From contig JANQNY010000081.1 of NCBI GenBank assembly GCA_028279345.1, forward strand, positions 1 to 56,002: a stretch of DNA of 56,002 nucleotides, read 5' to 3'. The notes under the pieces are model-generated. The model had not been told where the DNA came from and ran no database searches. It was given only the letters and a program-made list of their open reading frames with translations. Shown piece after piece: positions 36,280-45,236 of the stretch (position 1 is its first letter; each line of letters starts with the position of its first letter). Source of the stretch: Geminicoccaceae bacterium. Lineage in GTDB: Bacteria > Pseudomonadota > Alphaproteobacteria > Geminicoccales > Geminicoccaceae. Made by a program: the position numbers and the translations under genes.

Positions 36280-37605
36280 TCAAGCCGCCTTGGCCGCCAA
36301 GGTCGGCAGCGTCAAGCGTACCGCCAGCCCCGGTGCCGCATCGTCCAGCTCCAACTCGCCGCCATGCAGCTTCGCCACTGCGTTGACCAGCGCCAACCCG
36401 AGGCCATGGCCCGGTGTTTCCCGCGCTGCGTCGAGGCGGGTGAAGCGTCTGAGGACTTCGGAACGGCGGGCGCCCGGGATGCCGGGCCCGGTGTCGCGCA
36501 CCTCGATCACCATGGGCTCGCCGACGCCTACCGTGAGCCTGACGCTGCCGCCGGTCGGCGTGTACTTGGCGGCGTTGTCGAGCAAGTTGGCGATCGCTTG
36601 GGCCAGCAGCGCCGCATTGCCGCGCACACGCGCCCGGTGCTGCGGGTTGGGCGCCGCGTGCTCGAAACCGATCCCGCGCTCCTCGAAAACCGCCTCGTAG
36701 AGTTCCGCTGCGTCCTGGGCGATGGCTGCGACATCGACTTCCTGAAAGCTCTGTTTGGGCGCACCGCTCTCGGTGTTGGTGATCAGGAGGACCGTGCGGA
36801 ACAGGCGCAGCAGGCGGTCGAGGTCCTCGAGCGCGGCCTCGATCTCATCGTACACTTGGCCTTCGGCATGGCTCAACGCTTCTTCGAGCCGCGTATGCAG
36901 CCGCTGCAGGGGCGTGCGCAGATCGTGGGCGACATCGTCGGTGACCTGACGCATGCCGCGGATCAGCGCCTCGCTCTCCTCGAGTAGTCGGTTGATGCGC
37001 GCCGAAAGCCGGTCGAACTCGTCACCGCCCGTCGTTCGCGCCGGCAGGCGCGCGTCGAGCGAGCCGCCGCGAACGGCGTCGATGACGTCCGACATCTGCT
37101 CGACCCGCCGCTCGGTTCGCCGCGCCAAGAGGATCCCGCCGGCAAGCCCGATGACGAGGGCGCCGGTGAAGGCGACGAGTAGGCTGCGGTTCAGGGCCCG
37201 CGCGAAGGCTTCCTGCGCGTCCAGCGTGCGGCCGACGATGAGCTGACTGCCGTCGTCGAGACCGACAGCGTAGGCGCGTGCCCTGATCTCGCGCTCGCCG
37301 GTGGGCGTCACCCGCAAGGGTAGCCAGAGGGGTGTTCCGGGGACGGGCTCGCTCCAACCCGTGACATTGCTCTCGATGAGCTCTCCGGCGGGATCGAAAA
37401 GGAGGTAGAGCGTGCCCCCCAAACGCTGCTCGCGCCGGCGTGCGATCTCGGCGCGCAGGGCCTCGAGGCCATCCCTCGCCTGCAGATCCGAGAGCGCCGC
37501 CACTTCCACGAGGATGGTCGATGCCGTTTCCGCCTCGATCGACCGCTCGGCCAGCACCTTGACCGTGCCGAGCGCAGCCCCGAGCGTAACCAGGAGCAGC
37601 CCCAC
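36280..37605 (-). CDS. Sensor histidine kinase
   Basis: About 441 aa from GTG at 37605. Two membrane helices flank a periplasmic sensor of about 120 residues, then HAMP, and the H-box with H227 in DDVAHDLRTPLQRL. The ATP-binding domain has N-box DNAAKYT, G1 DTGPGIPG and G2 GHGLGLALVNAVAKLH. The frame continues upstream without a standard start, and those residues (ADNTAFRQALIY) look like a genuine kinase N-terminus, so the true start may be a nonstandard codon such as CTG at 37614. It works with the regulator at 37646-38323. Confidence 0.92.
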   Translation of the reverse strand: MGLLLVTLGAALGTVKVLAERSIEAETASTILVEVAALSDLQARDGLEALRAEIARRREQRLGGTLYLLFDPAGELIESNVTGWSEPVPGTPLWLPLRVTPTGEREIRARAYAVGLDDGSQLIVGRTLDAQEAFARALNRSLLVAFTGALVIGLAGGILLARRTERRVEQMSDVIDAVRGGSLDARLPARTTGGDEFDRLSARINRLLEESEALIRGMRQVTDDVAHDLRTPLQRLHTRLEEALSHAEGQVYDEIEAALEDLDRLLRLFRTVLLITNTESGAPKQSFQEVDVAAIAQDAAELYEAVFEERGIGFEHAAPNPQHRARVRGNAALLAQAIANLLDNAAKYTPTGGSVRLTVGVGEPMVIEVRDTGPGIPGARRSEVLRRFTRLDAARETPGHGLGLALVNAVAKLHGGELELDDAAPGLAVRLTLPTLAAKAA

Positions 37606-37645
37606 ATAGATCAGCGCCTGGCGGAAGGCTGTGTTGTCGGCGAGC

Positions 37646-38323
37646 CTACGGATCGAGACTGAGGCGATAACCGGAACCCCGCACGGTGTGGATCAGGGGC
37701 CGGTCGTAGCCACGGTCCACCTTCTGCCGCAATCTGGCGATGTGGACGTCGACCACGTTGGTGTGCGGGTCGAACTGGTAGTCCCAGACCTTCTCCAGGA
37801 GCATCGTTCGGGTGAGCACCTGACCGGCATGCTGCATCAGGCATTCGAGCAATTTGAACTCGCGGGGCTGCAAACTGAGCGAGCGGCCGCCGCGCGCGCA
37901 GGTGCGCGCCAGTCGATCCAGAATTAGATCGGCCACCTGTAGCGTGGTCTCCGTCGCCGTTGGCTCGCGCCGCCGTCCCAGCGCCTCGACGCGCGCGAGC
38001 AGCTCGGAAAACGCGTAGGGCTTGACGAGGTAGTCGTCGGCGCCGGCCTTGAGACCCTCGACTCGATGCCCGACATCGGCGAGCGCCGACAGGACGAGCA
38101 CCGGGACGTGATTGCCGGATGCGCGCAGAATCTCGACGATCGAGAGACCGTCGCGCCCCGGCAGCATGCGGTCGACGACGATCGCGTCGAACTCTTCCGC
38201 GCCGGCCATCGCCAGGCCAGTGGTGCCGTCGGCGGCTCGGGTCGCCAGGTGACCCGCCTCGCTCAATCCGCGTGCGACGTGCTCCGCCGTGCGCGCATCA
38301 TCTTCGATGATCAAGATACGCAT
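37646..38323 (-). CDS. OmpR-family response regulator
   Basis: A 225-aa regulator. Receiver: EDD at residues 7-9, phosphoacceptor D51 in AIVVDRMLPGRDG, K in VKPYAF. The C-terminal winged helix ends NVVDVHIARLRQKVD and GSGYRLSLDP. It is the cognate partner of the kinase encoded 40 bases downstream. The pair resembles QseBC/CopRS-type systems, but the signal is unknown. Confidence 0.95.
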   Translation of the reverse strand: MRILIIEDDARTAEHVARGLSEAGHLATRAADGTTGLAMAGAEEFDAIVVDRMLPGRDGLSIVEILRASGNHVPVLVLSALADVGHRVEGLKAGADDYLVKPYAFSELLARVEALGRRREPTATETTLQVADLILDRLARTCARGGRSLSLQPREFKLLECLMQHAGQVLTRTMLLEKVWDYQFDPHTNVVDVHIARLRQKVDRGYDRPLIHTVRGSGYRLSLDP

Positions 38324-38427
38324 GTTGGATATATGGGCGCCCCTCGCGCGCGTAAAAGACCTGCAAGCCGCCGGATTCTTGGCGCTCGCCTCTAGAGCGA
38401 TACGCCAGCTCTTGCGGCTCTGTCACG

Positions 38428-39222
38428 TCAAAGCGCCAAATCCACCGTGACGGGAACATGGTCCGACGGCTGCGGCCAGCTCCGGGCCGCCGTCAGCACC
38501 TCGGCGGTCTGGATCTTGTCCGCGATCGGCGCCGTCACCCAGACATGATCGAGCCGCCGGCCGCGGTTCGAGGCCTGCCAGTCGCGCGCCCGGTAGCTCC
38601 ACCAGCTGTAGAGCTTCTGCTCGGGCGGGATAATCGCCCGCACGGCGTCGATCCAGCCTGCACTTGCTTGAAGCCGGTCGAGCGCCGCGACCTCCACCGG
38701 GGTATGGCTCACCACGTCCAAGAGCTGCTTGTGGCTCCAGACGTCGGTCTCCAAGGGGGCGATGTTGAAGTCGCCGACGGCGATCGTCGGCCGCTGGCCG
38801 ACCCCGTCCGCTTGCCACGCCGCCGCCAGCTCGGCGAGGAAATCGAGCTTGTGGGCGAACTTGGGGTTGCGCTCGCGGTCCGGCTCGTCGCCGCCCGAGG
38901 GCACGTAGAGGTTGTGCAGCTCGATGCCGCCCGGCAGCCGCGCCGACAGGTGCCTGGGGTGATCGATCCCGCACCAGGCGTGCGTCTGGTGTTCCTCGAG
39001 CGGCAGCTTCGAGAGAATGGCGACGCCGTGATAGTTGCGCTGCCCATGCACGAGCACGTGCGAAAACCCCATCGCCTCGACCGCTTCCCGTGGGAACAAC
39101 TCGTCGGCGACCTTGGTCTCCTGCAGGCAGAGCACGTCCGGCTCCAGCTCCCGAGCCAAGCGCTCCACCAGCCCGAGCCGCAGCCGCACCGAGTTGATGT
39201 TCCATGTGGTAATGCGGATCAC
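38428..39222 (-). CDS. xthA: Exodeoxyribonuclease III
   Basis: A 264-aa AP endonuclease/exonuclease. ITTWNINSVRLRLGLVERL, LCLQETKV, IAVGDFNIAP and the C-terminal SDHVPVTVDL are the metal-binding and catalytic segments in family order. It cuts DNA at abasic sites in base-excision repair. Length is normal. Confidence 0.97.
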   Translation of the reverse strand: MIRITTWNINSVRLRLGLVERLARELEPDVLCLQETKVADELFPREAVEAMGFSHVLVHGQRNYHGVAILSKLPLEEHQTHAWCGIDHPRHLSARLPGGIELHNLYVPSGGDEPDRERNPKFAHKLDFLAELAAAWQADGVGQRPTIAVGDFNIAPLETDVWSHKQLLDVVSHTPVEVAALDRLQASAGWIDAVRAIIPPEQKLYSWWSYRARDWQASNRGRRLDHVWVTAPIADKIQTAEVLTAARSWPQPSDHVPVTVDLAL

Positions 39223-39610
39223 GGGATTTTCTGCTTGCGTCTCAGTGGGTTAGGTGAACAAAGACATCGCACCGAGTGACCCGCGTCAGCCGGAGCCTCG
39301 TCGTCCGTGTTACCAGCTTGGCTCTTCTAGGGGGCGACGCAGCGCTTCGCTACCCCGCGCAGGATGCGCGTGCCTGTCGCTGACGTGCCACCGCTCGTCG
39401 TCCTTCTTTGGACGGCGAGCAGAAATGGAGCGTTCGGTCCGTAGCGACCGCCATGCGCCGATGCTCACCACCCCGCAGTCGCCCTTGACCCACTAGAGAA
39501 CACAATCGGCCGGACTGCGCCACTTTGGAGGGGCTGCCGGTGCCTGCTCGAGGGAGACCTTGGGGCGCGCTAATCCCGGAACGCAACGCGGGCCGCTGCG
39601 ATTGGGCCGC
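39223..39610. other. Intergenic region without a supported gene
   Basis: About 390 bases. Several short frames exist, none with a ribosome site or believable product. A rightward frame from 39254 encodes an arginine- and proline-rich peptide only. It may be an eroded remnant, but nothing recognisable was seen. Confidence 0.4.
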
Positions 39611-39742
39611 TCAAACCAGCGATGGTACGCCAACCATGTCCCGCACCCAATCTAAGACGCGACGTCCATCGGGCGAGGCCGAGACCCCGATCGCGGCGGC
39701 GAAGGCCTGTGCGGTACCGCCGCGTTCAGCCGCTCGCAGCAT
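39611..39742 (-). pseudogene. Short coding-like fragment overlapping the lipoprotein 3' end
   Basis: A 43-codon frame starting inside the last codons of the lipoprotein gene. The product (from AERGGTAQAFAAAIGVSASP to LDWVRDMVGVPSLV) has the balanced composition of a natural protein C-terminus, unlike the surrounding frames, but no ribosome site or start of its own is clear. It may be the tail of a gene lost by deletion. Function not recognised. Confidence 0.25.
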
Positions 39743-40193
39743 CCAGCGCGCGCAGGCGTTGGAGGAAAGTCTGCTCCAGGACACCCGTGCTGGCGCAGTC
39801 GTATTCGAAGTCTTCGGGGCTGTCGCGGCGTGGGTAGAGGCCGACGAAGCGCGGTTGCAGGACGACGCGCGTGCCGGCTTCGCGTGGTAAGGCGAACACC
39901 ACCAGGTCGACATAACCGTGATCGGTGTTGCGTCGGGCGTTGCGGCCGGTGGCGTCGAGGACCTTCACCTGCTCGCACTGCGCCCAGCCGGTATCGCCGT
40001 CGAAATCGGCGCGTGCCACGCCGTTCTCGCGCCGCTCGAAGCCGAGTTCGGTCAAGACCTGGTCGGTCCGGGCGAGGGTCTCATCGAGTTCGGCCGGCAC
40101 GATCGTTTCGCGCTCGGTCGACCCAATCGCCGTCCTTTGGACCTGGCAGCCGGCGAGGACCCCGCAGATCGTCGCGGCAATGAGTGCCCGCAC
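39726..40193 (-). CDS. Small lipoprotein
   Basis: A 155-aa protein. The GTG at 40193 lies behind GAGGAACGG and gives a lipoprotein signal peptide with lipobox LAGC (VRALIAATICGVLAGC). The mature part has a four-cysteine region (AQCEQV, YDCAST) and mixed sequence ending in a short helix (LEQTFLQRLRAL). It is 16 bases after the aminotransferase gene on the same strand, so probably cotranscribed. No family recognised; likely outer-membrane anchored. Confidence 0.75.
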   Translation of the reverse strand: MRALIAATICGVLAGCQVQRTAIGSTERETIVPAELDETLARTDQVLTELGFERRENGVARADFDGDTGWAQCEQVKVLDATGRNARRNTDHGYVDLVVFALPREAGTRVVLQPRFVGLYPRRDSPEDFEYDCASTGVLEQTFLQRLRALDAASG

Positions 40194-40209
40194 CGTTCCG
40201 TTCCTCAAC

Positions 40210-41349
40210 CTAGAGAGCGCCGAGCGCGTCGCGAGCCGCGTCGATGATGCGGTCCTGCACGGCCGGCTCCAGATAGGGGTGCATCGGCAGGCTGACGACA
40301 CGGCGCGACAGATCTTCCGCCACGGGGCAGCCATTACCGGCGGTGGGGTAGTGCGCATAAGCCGTCTGCCGGTGGAGCGGCCGGCCATAATAAACCGCGG
40401 TCGGCACGCCCGCCTCCCGCAAGTGCGCCTGAAACGCTTCCCGGTTCGTCCCCTTCGGCAGGGTGATCGTGTATTGCGCCCAGGTGGACATGCAGCCTTT
40501 GCGGACCCGCGGCACGTGGACCAGATCGAAGAGCCCCTCTGCATAGCGCCCGGCGACCTCGTCGCGCGCTGCGATCTCCGCGTCGAAGATCTTGAGCTTT
40601 TCGAGGATCACCGCGCATTGGACCGTGTCCATCCGACCGTTCATGCCGATCCGGATATTGTCGTATTTGTCAGTGCCCTGACCATGCACGCGCAGCGAGC
40701 GCAGGGGCTCCACGAGCCCATCGTCGTCGAAGGTGAGCGCACCGCCGTCGCCGTAGCAGCCCAAAGGCTTCGCCGGAAAGAAGCTGGTGGCCGTCATCGT
40801 GCCGAAGCCGCCGAGCCGGCGGCCGTCGAGCGAGGCGCCAAAGGCCTGGGCGGCATCGTCCAGGAGCCAGAGGCCGTGCGCAGCGCAGAACGCTTCGATC
40901 TCGGGGAGTGGTGCCGGATGACCGAAGAGGTCGACCGCGATCAGCGCCTTGGGCTCCAGCCCCGCCGCGCGCGCCGAGGAGAGCGCCTGGGCCGCGCTGT
41001 CGAGGTCGAGGTTGAAGGTGGTGGACTCGACGTCGCAGAACACGGGTGCCGCGCCCAGCCAGGCGACCACTTCGGCGGTCGCGGCGAAGGTGAAGGTGGG
41101 GCAAAGGACAGCATCGCCGGTCCTGAGGCCCTTCACCATCAGCGCGAGTGCTAGCGCATCGGTGCCCGACGCACAGGTGAGGCAGTGCTTGGTGCCGGCG
41201 AACGCGGCGAGCGCCCGCTCGCAGGCCTCGACCTCCGGACCCAAGATGTACTGGCCGCCGCGCACCACCTTCAGCATCGCCTCCTCCAGGTCCGCGCCGA
41301 GCCGCGCGCGCTGCGCCTGGAGATCGATGAAGGGGAGCATGTCCGGCAT
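40210..41349 (-). CDS. DegT/DnrJ/EryC1-family aminotransferase
   Basis: A 379-aa PLP enzyme. FIDLQAQRARLGADLEEAM and GGQYILGPEVEACE open the family pattern; PTFTFAATAEVV and EDAAQAFGAS-like DDAAQAFGAS give cofactor contacts; the Schiff-base lysine is K194 in FFPAKPLGCYGDGGA. WlbE/WbpE-type enzymes of this group transaminate nucleotide-linked keto-sugars for LPS or capsule. Neighbouring sugar genes are not in this stretch, so the exact sugar is unknown. Confidence 0.94.
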   Translation of the reverse strand: MPDMLPFIDLQAQRARLGADLEEAMLKVVRGGQYILGPEVEACERALAAFAGTKHCLTCASGTDALALALMVKGLRTGDAVLCPTFTFAATAEVVAWLGAAPVFCDVESTTFNLDLDSAAQALSSARAAGLEPKALIAVDLFGHPAPLPEIEAFCAAHGLWLLDDAAQAFGASLDGRRLGGFGTMTATSFFPAKPLGCYGDGGALTFDDDGLVEPLRSLRVHGQGTDKYDNIRIGMNGRMDTVQCAVILEKLKIFDAEIAARDEVAGRYAEGLFDLVHVPRVRKGCMSTWAQYTITLPKGTNREAFQAHLREAGVPTAVYYGRPLHRQTAYAHYPTAGNGCPVAEDLSRRVVSLPMHPYLEPAVQDRIIDAARDALGAL

Positions 41350-41467
41350 GGTGTGTCGTCCGTTCGAGAGGCCCGTCGGTTCCTAGCGCTCGGGTCCACC
41401 GCTTGCCAGCGGCAGGCGCCTCACGTTTGGTGGCAGAGTGTGTCGAAGCGGTGGCCTCGGCGGCGCC

Positions 41468-42136
41468 TCAGATCTGTAGGCGGGAGGGGAGCTTGTCCGT
41501 CGTGTCGTGCGGGTGGGCGGCAATGGCCGCCAGTCCGGCACGCACGCCAGCGGCCGAGGTTTCGACCGACATGCTCGGTGCGCCGAGATCGTGATCGAGT
41601 ACCGCAACCTCGGGGAGATGCGGCAGGTGCACCCAGCCGGCACGGACCGCCAAGCCCTCGACCGCGATGTGGTGCAGGATGCCGTACATGGGGCGGTTGC
41701 AGCAGAAGGTGCCGGCGGCATCGGAGACGTCGGCGGGAATGCCGACGTCACGCATGGCGCGTACCATCGCGCGGATGGGCAGGGTGGCACGGTAGGCGAC
41801 CGGCCCGTCCGGTGCCGTGAGCTCGTCCTGGAGCAGCTTGCCGTCGTTGTCGCGCAAGCCGTAGCGCGCACCGTCGTTCAGGTTTTGCGCGAGGCGTTCC
41901 ACGGTGATCATCGCACGGCCGCCATACTCACCCATTGTGACCACGACGTCGGGCTGCAGGTCGCGGATGGCGTCCTTCATCACCTCGATGCAGGTGAAGA
42001 ACGTGTTCGGCACGACCACCGCCGCAACGCTCGCCCCCGCCACCTCCGTGCCGTCGAGCCGCCGTGCGACTTGCTCCGCCGGGTTGATGGGCGTGGAGCC
42101 GAACGCCTCGAAACCGGTCAACAATACGCGCTGCAT
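41468..42136 (-). CDS. pcp: Pyroglutamyl-peptidase I
   Basis: A 222-aa cysteine peptidase of family C15. TGFEAFGSTPINPAE opens it; the catalytic residues appear as E80 in ITVERLA, C146 in GTFCCNRPMYG and H170 in GWVHLPHLPE. It removes N-terminal pyroglutamate from peptides in the cytoplasm. Confidence 0.95.
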   Translation of the reverse strand: MQRVLLTGFEAFGSTPINPAEQVARRLDGTEVAGASVAAVVVPNTFFTCIEVMKDAIRDLQPDVVVTMGEYGGRAMITVERLAQNLNDGARYGLRDNDGKLLQDELTAPDGPVAYRATLPIRAMVRAMRDVGIPADVSDAAGTFCCNRPMYGILHHIAVEGLAVRAGWVHLPHLPEVAVLDHDLGAPSMSVETSAAGVRAGLAAIAAHPHDTTDKLPSRLQI

Positions 42137-42292
42137 GGATCGAGGTCCGTCGCTGTCGTTCCGGTGCGCCCGACGGTAGGCGTCGCGACGGGTGCCAACA
42201 AGCTGGAGACGTCTGTTTGCGGGCTGAGGCGGCGGCTCCGCGGGCTTCGATGCCCGTGACGCCGCGAGATCGGTCGGCTCCTTGGCTGCGCC

Positions 42293-43285
42293 CTAGCCTG
42301 CCCGCTCGAGCGTTTGGCGCGTGCGGTCGTGTTCCGGCGTGTCAGCCTGCACGAGATCGTCCGACGCGTTGTCCAGGGCGATCTCGGGGATGGCCGCGAA
42401 GAGCCGGCGCATCGCATCGGCGAGCGTCGCGAACGCCTTGGTCCGCGCCGACTGCCGGCGCCAGACGAGGCCGATCCGGCGATCGGGTGCCGGGCCTTCC
42501 AGCCGGACGACGGCCACCGCCGGGTCCTTCGACGCCTCGGAGCGAACGTAGAGTGCCGGCAAGAGGGCGATGCCCATGCCCATGCCGACCATGAGCCGCA
42601 GGGTGTCGAGGCTCGTCCCCGCGTAGTCGTGGCTGAGCTCCGCGCCGACCGCGTGGCAGAGCTCCTGGACCTGGAGGTGCAGCCGGTGGCCGGGCTCGAG
42701 GGCCAGCACCGTCTCGCCGCGTAGCGCTTCGGCGCTGGCCGTTCCCGCCCCGGCCAACGGGTGCTCGCGCGGCACGACGATGTGGAGCGGCTCGCGGGCC
42801 AAGGGCCGCGTCTCCAGGTTGGTCGCGCCGGCGGGCAGCGGGAACAAGAGCGCGTCGGCGGCGCCGTCATCCAGCGCGGTCAGCAGGGCTTCGGCCGACC
42901 CCTCGCGGACGAACAGCTTGAGGTCCGGAAAGCTCCTGTGGAGGTCCGGGACGACGATCGAGAGGAAATAGGCACCAACCGTCGGTAGGGTGCCCAGGCG
43001 GATCGTGCCGGCGGGATCGGGTCCGCCGCGGCGCGCCAGGTCGCGAATATCCTCGACGTCACGGACGACCCGTTGCGCACGGTGGAGCACCTCGCGGCCG
43101 AGCGGGGTGAAGACGACGCGCAACCTGCGGTCCCGTTCGATCAGCGTCACCTGTAGGCGCCGCTCAAGCTCCTTGAGCTGGCCTGACAAGGTCGGCTGGC
43201 TGACGTGGCACCGCTCCGCTGCGCGACCGAAATGACCGGTATCGGCGAGGGCCACGAGATAGCGGAACTGCTGGAGGGTGGGCAT
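42293..43285 (-). CDS. OxyR-like LysR-family regulator lacking the sensor cysteine
   Basis: A 330-aa LysR protein from ATG at 43285. The winged helix MPTLQQFRYLVALADTGHFG with VSQPTLSGQLKELE, and the effector domain segments GMGIALLPALYV and RIGLVWRR, match OxyR closely. At the position of E. coli OxyR Cys199 this protein has R201 (GHRLHLQ), while the partner of Cys208 is kept as C210 (QELCHAV), nine residues on. It therefore cannot form the classic peroxide disulphide, and may be a constitutive or differently triggered OxyR-type regulator. It is divergent from the Bax-inhibitor gene. Confidence 0.88.
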   Translation of the reverse strand: MPTLQQFRYLVALADTGHFGRAAERCHVSQPTLSGQLKELERRLQVTLIERDRRLRVVFTPLGREVLHRAQRVVRDVEDIRDLARRGGPDPAGTIRLGTLPTVGAYFLSIVVPDLHRSFPDLKLFVREGSAEALLTALDDGAADALLFPLPAGATNLETRPLAREPLHIVVPREHPLAGAGTASAEALRGETVLALEPGHRLHLQVQELCHAVGAELSHDYAGTSLDTLRLMVGMGMGIALLPALYVRSEASKDPAVAVVRLEGPAPDRRIGLVWRRQSARTKAFATLADAMRRLFAAIPEIALDNASDDLVQADTPEHDRTRQTLERAG

Positions 43286-43323
43286 CTTTTGATCGCTGCA
43301 GCCTATCAAAACGGATCATAAAA

Positions 43324-43340
43324 TCGATTGGCACGATCGA
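43324..43340. promoter_or_regulatory. Possible LysR operator between the OxyR-like gene and the BI-1 gene
   Basis: TCGAT-N7-ATCGA is a perfect 5-bp dyad in the divergent gap, of the size expected for LysR half-sites. The gap is AT-rich just upstream of the regulator start. Proposed to be an autoregulatory site. Confidence 0.3.
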
Positions 43341-43426
43341 CAAGGGCGCGCCACGTTGTCACGGGAACGACGGTCATGCTGGGCATCGGCCCGGCGCAAC
43401 CGCGCTGTGCTTACTGGAGAGTGTCC

Positions 43427-44140
43427 GTGCAAAGCTGGAACCGCCCGATCGCCGCCTCGCCCGCGGAGGCGGCGCTCTACGACGAGGGCCTGCGGCAGCA
43501 CATGCTGCGGGTCTACAACTTCATGCTGATGGGCCTCGGTCTCACCGGCGTGGTGGCGATGCTTGTCGCCGCGTCCCCGGCTGCCATGGCCACGATCTTC
43601 GGCACGCCGCTCAAGTGGGTGGTGATGCTGGCGCCGCTCGGCTTCGTCTTCTTCTTGTCGTTCCGCGTCGATTCGATGTCGGCGACGACAGCGCAGGCGG
43701 TGTTCTGGGCGTTCGCCGCCACGATGGGCCTGTCGCTCGCGGCGATCTTCCACATCTACACCGGTGCCAGCGTCGCTCGCGTGTTCTTCATCGCGGCCGC
43801 CATGTTCGGGGCGATGAGCTTTTTCGGCTACACGACCAAGCGTGACCTGTCGAAGGTCGGCTCGTTCCTCTTCATGGGGCTGATCGGCATCATCATCGCC
43901 ATGGTCGTGAACATCTTCCTCGGCAGCTCGGCGCTGCAGTTCGCGATCTCGGTGATCGGCGTCATCGTGTTCACCGGCTTGGCCGCTTGGGACACGCAGC
44001 GCATCAAGGAGATCTACGCCGAAGGTCATGGTAGCGAGCAGCTCACCAAGCTCGCGGTGATGGGCGCGCTGTCGCTCTACCTGAGCTTCATCAACCTCTT
44101 TCAGATGCTGTTGATGCTGCTCGGTCAGCGCGAGGAGTAG
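43427..44140 (+). CDS. Bax inhibitor-1/YccA family membrane protein
   Basis: A 237-aa protein with seven hydrophobic helices. AALYDEGLRQHMLRVYNFM starts the family domain; GASVARVFFIAAAMFGAMS and LSKVGSFLFMGLIGIIIAMV are typical, with the conserved FTGLAAWDTQRIKEIY. The GTG at 43427 is behind GGAGA; the frame extends back to 43328 without a ribosome site. YccA-like proteins modulate the FtsH protease or leak calcium. A strong terminator follows. Confidence 0.93.
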   Translation: MQSWNRPIAASPAEAALYDEGLRQHMLRVYNFMLMGLGLTGVVAMLVAASPAAMATIFGTPLKWVVMLAPLGFVFFLSFRVDSMSATTAQAVFWAFAATMGLSLAAIFHIYTGASVARVFFIAAAMFGAMSFFGYTTKRDLSKVGSFLFMGLIGIIIAMVVNIFLGSSALQFAISVIGVIVFTGLAAWDTQRIKEIYAEGHGSEQLTKLAVMGALSLYLSFINLFQMLLMLLGQREE

Positions 44141-44187
44141 GGTTCGAGCGGGTTGCGTTTCCCCCCAAACCGTGACCCCCTCGTAAG

Positions 44188-44218
44188 GGGCGCGAGCCTA
44201 GTGCTCGCGCCCTTTTTT
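44188..44218 (+). terminator. Intrinsic terminator of the BI-1 gene
   Basis: A 10-bp stem GGGCGCGAGC/GCTCGCGCCC (44188-44197, 44203-44212), 5-base loop and six T (44213-44218). It separates the BI-1 gene from the universal stress gene. Confidence 0.93.
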
Positions 44219-44253
44219 CGTGCACGCGAGCCAAGAAAACACGGGAGGCACGC

Positions 44254-45195
44254 ATGCGTCGCTTCAAGAACATCCTGCTGCTGTTCGAGGACGTGATCGA
44301 GGCCGATCAGGCCTTCCGCCGGGCAGCCCAACTCGCCGAGCGCAACAACGCCATGCTGACGCTCGCCCACTGCACCGAAGCCGTGCAGGTCGACGATGTC
44401 GCCGGTGTGGCGGCTGCCGGTGGCACGTGGACGGCCTTGCAGGACGAGTGGCATGAGCAGCTAGAGGGTCTCGCCGCGCCCCTGCGCAAGGACGGTCTCG
44501 CCGTGCGCACGGTCGTGCTCGGCGGCATCCCTTTCCGCGAGGCCATCGGGCTGGTCCAGCAGCGTGGCCACGATCTGCTGATCAAGGCCGCGCGCGGCTC
44601 ACACGGGCCAAGGCAGCTCCTGTTCGGCAGCACCGATCTGCACCTCATCCGCAAGTGCCCCTGCCCGGTCTGGATCCACGGCAACCGCGCCGGCGACGGC
44701 GGCTATGGCCGCATCATGGCGGCGGTGGACGTGAGCGACACGACGCCCGTGGGCGAGGCGATGAGCCGGCTGATCCTGGACTTGGCGACCTCGCTCGGGG
44801 AGACCGAAGACAGCGACGTGCATGTCGTGCACGCCTGGTCCAGCGTCGGCGAGCGCATGATGACGGCGGCGCGCCGTGGTCTGTTGTCCCAGGCTGAAGT
44901 CGCTAGGGACGTGGCCGCGGAGGAGGTACGCCGGCAGACTTTGTTCGAGGCGACGGTCGCGCCCTATCTGAAGCTGCCGGTCCGTCTGCACCTACATCTG
45001 CTCCACGGTGATCCGCGGGAGGTCCTGCCGTTGTTCGTCGTCGATCGGCAGATGGATCTGTTGGTGATGGGCACGCTCGCCCGCACGAGCATCCCCGGCT
45101 TCTTCATCGGCAACACCGCGGAGGACGTGCTCCGCCAGGTCGATGCGTCCGTCCTGACCCTCAAGCCCGAGGGCTTCCGCTCGCCCGTCCAGTGA
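44254..45195 (+). CDS. Universal stress protein with two UspA domains
   Basis: A 313-aa tandem Usp protein. The first domain starts RRFKNILLLFEDVIEADQAF and ends with SHGPRQLLFGSTDLHLIRKC, similar to the UspE group; the second starts GYGRIMAAVDVSDTTPVGEA and ends MGTLARTSIPGFFIGNTAED, the nucleotide-binding G-x2-G-x9-G-type loop. It begins after AGGCACGC-type ribosome sequence. Expected to be cytoplasmic and stress-induced. Confidence 0.93.
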   Translation: MRRFKNILLLFEDVIEADQAFRRAAQLAERNNAMLTLAHCTEAVQVDDVAGVAAAGGTWTALQDEWHEQLEGLAAPLRKDGLAVRTVVLGGIPFREAIGLVQQRGHDLLIKAARGSHGPRQLLFGSTDLHLIRKCPCPVWIHGNRAGDGGYGRIMAAVDVSDTTPVGEAMSRLILDLATSLGETEDSDVHVVHAWSSVGERMMTAARRGLLSQAEVARDVAAEEVRRQTLFEATVAPYLKLPVRLHLHLLHGDPREVLPLFVVDRQMDLLVMGTLARTSIPGFFIGNTAEDVLRQVDASVLTLKPEGFRSPVQ

Positions 45196-45236
45196 TGCCG
45201 TGAACGCAACGACAAGAGGCCCTCGGCAGCGGCCGG

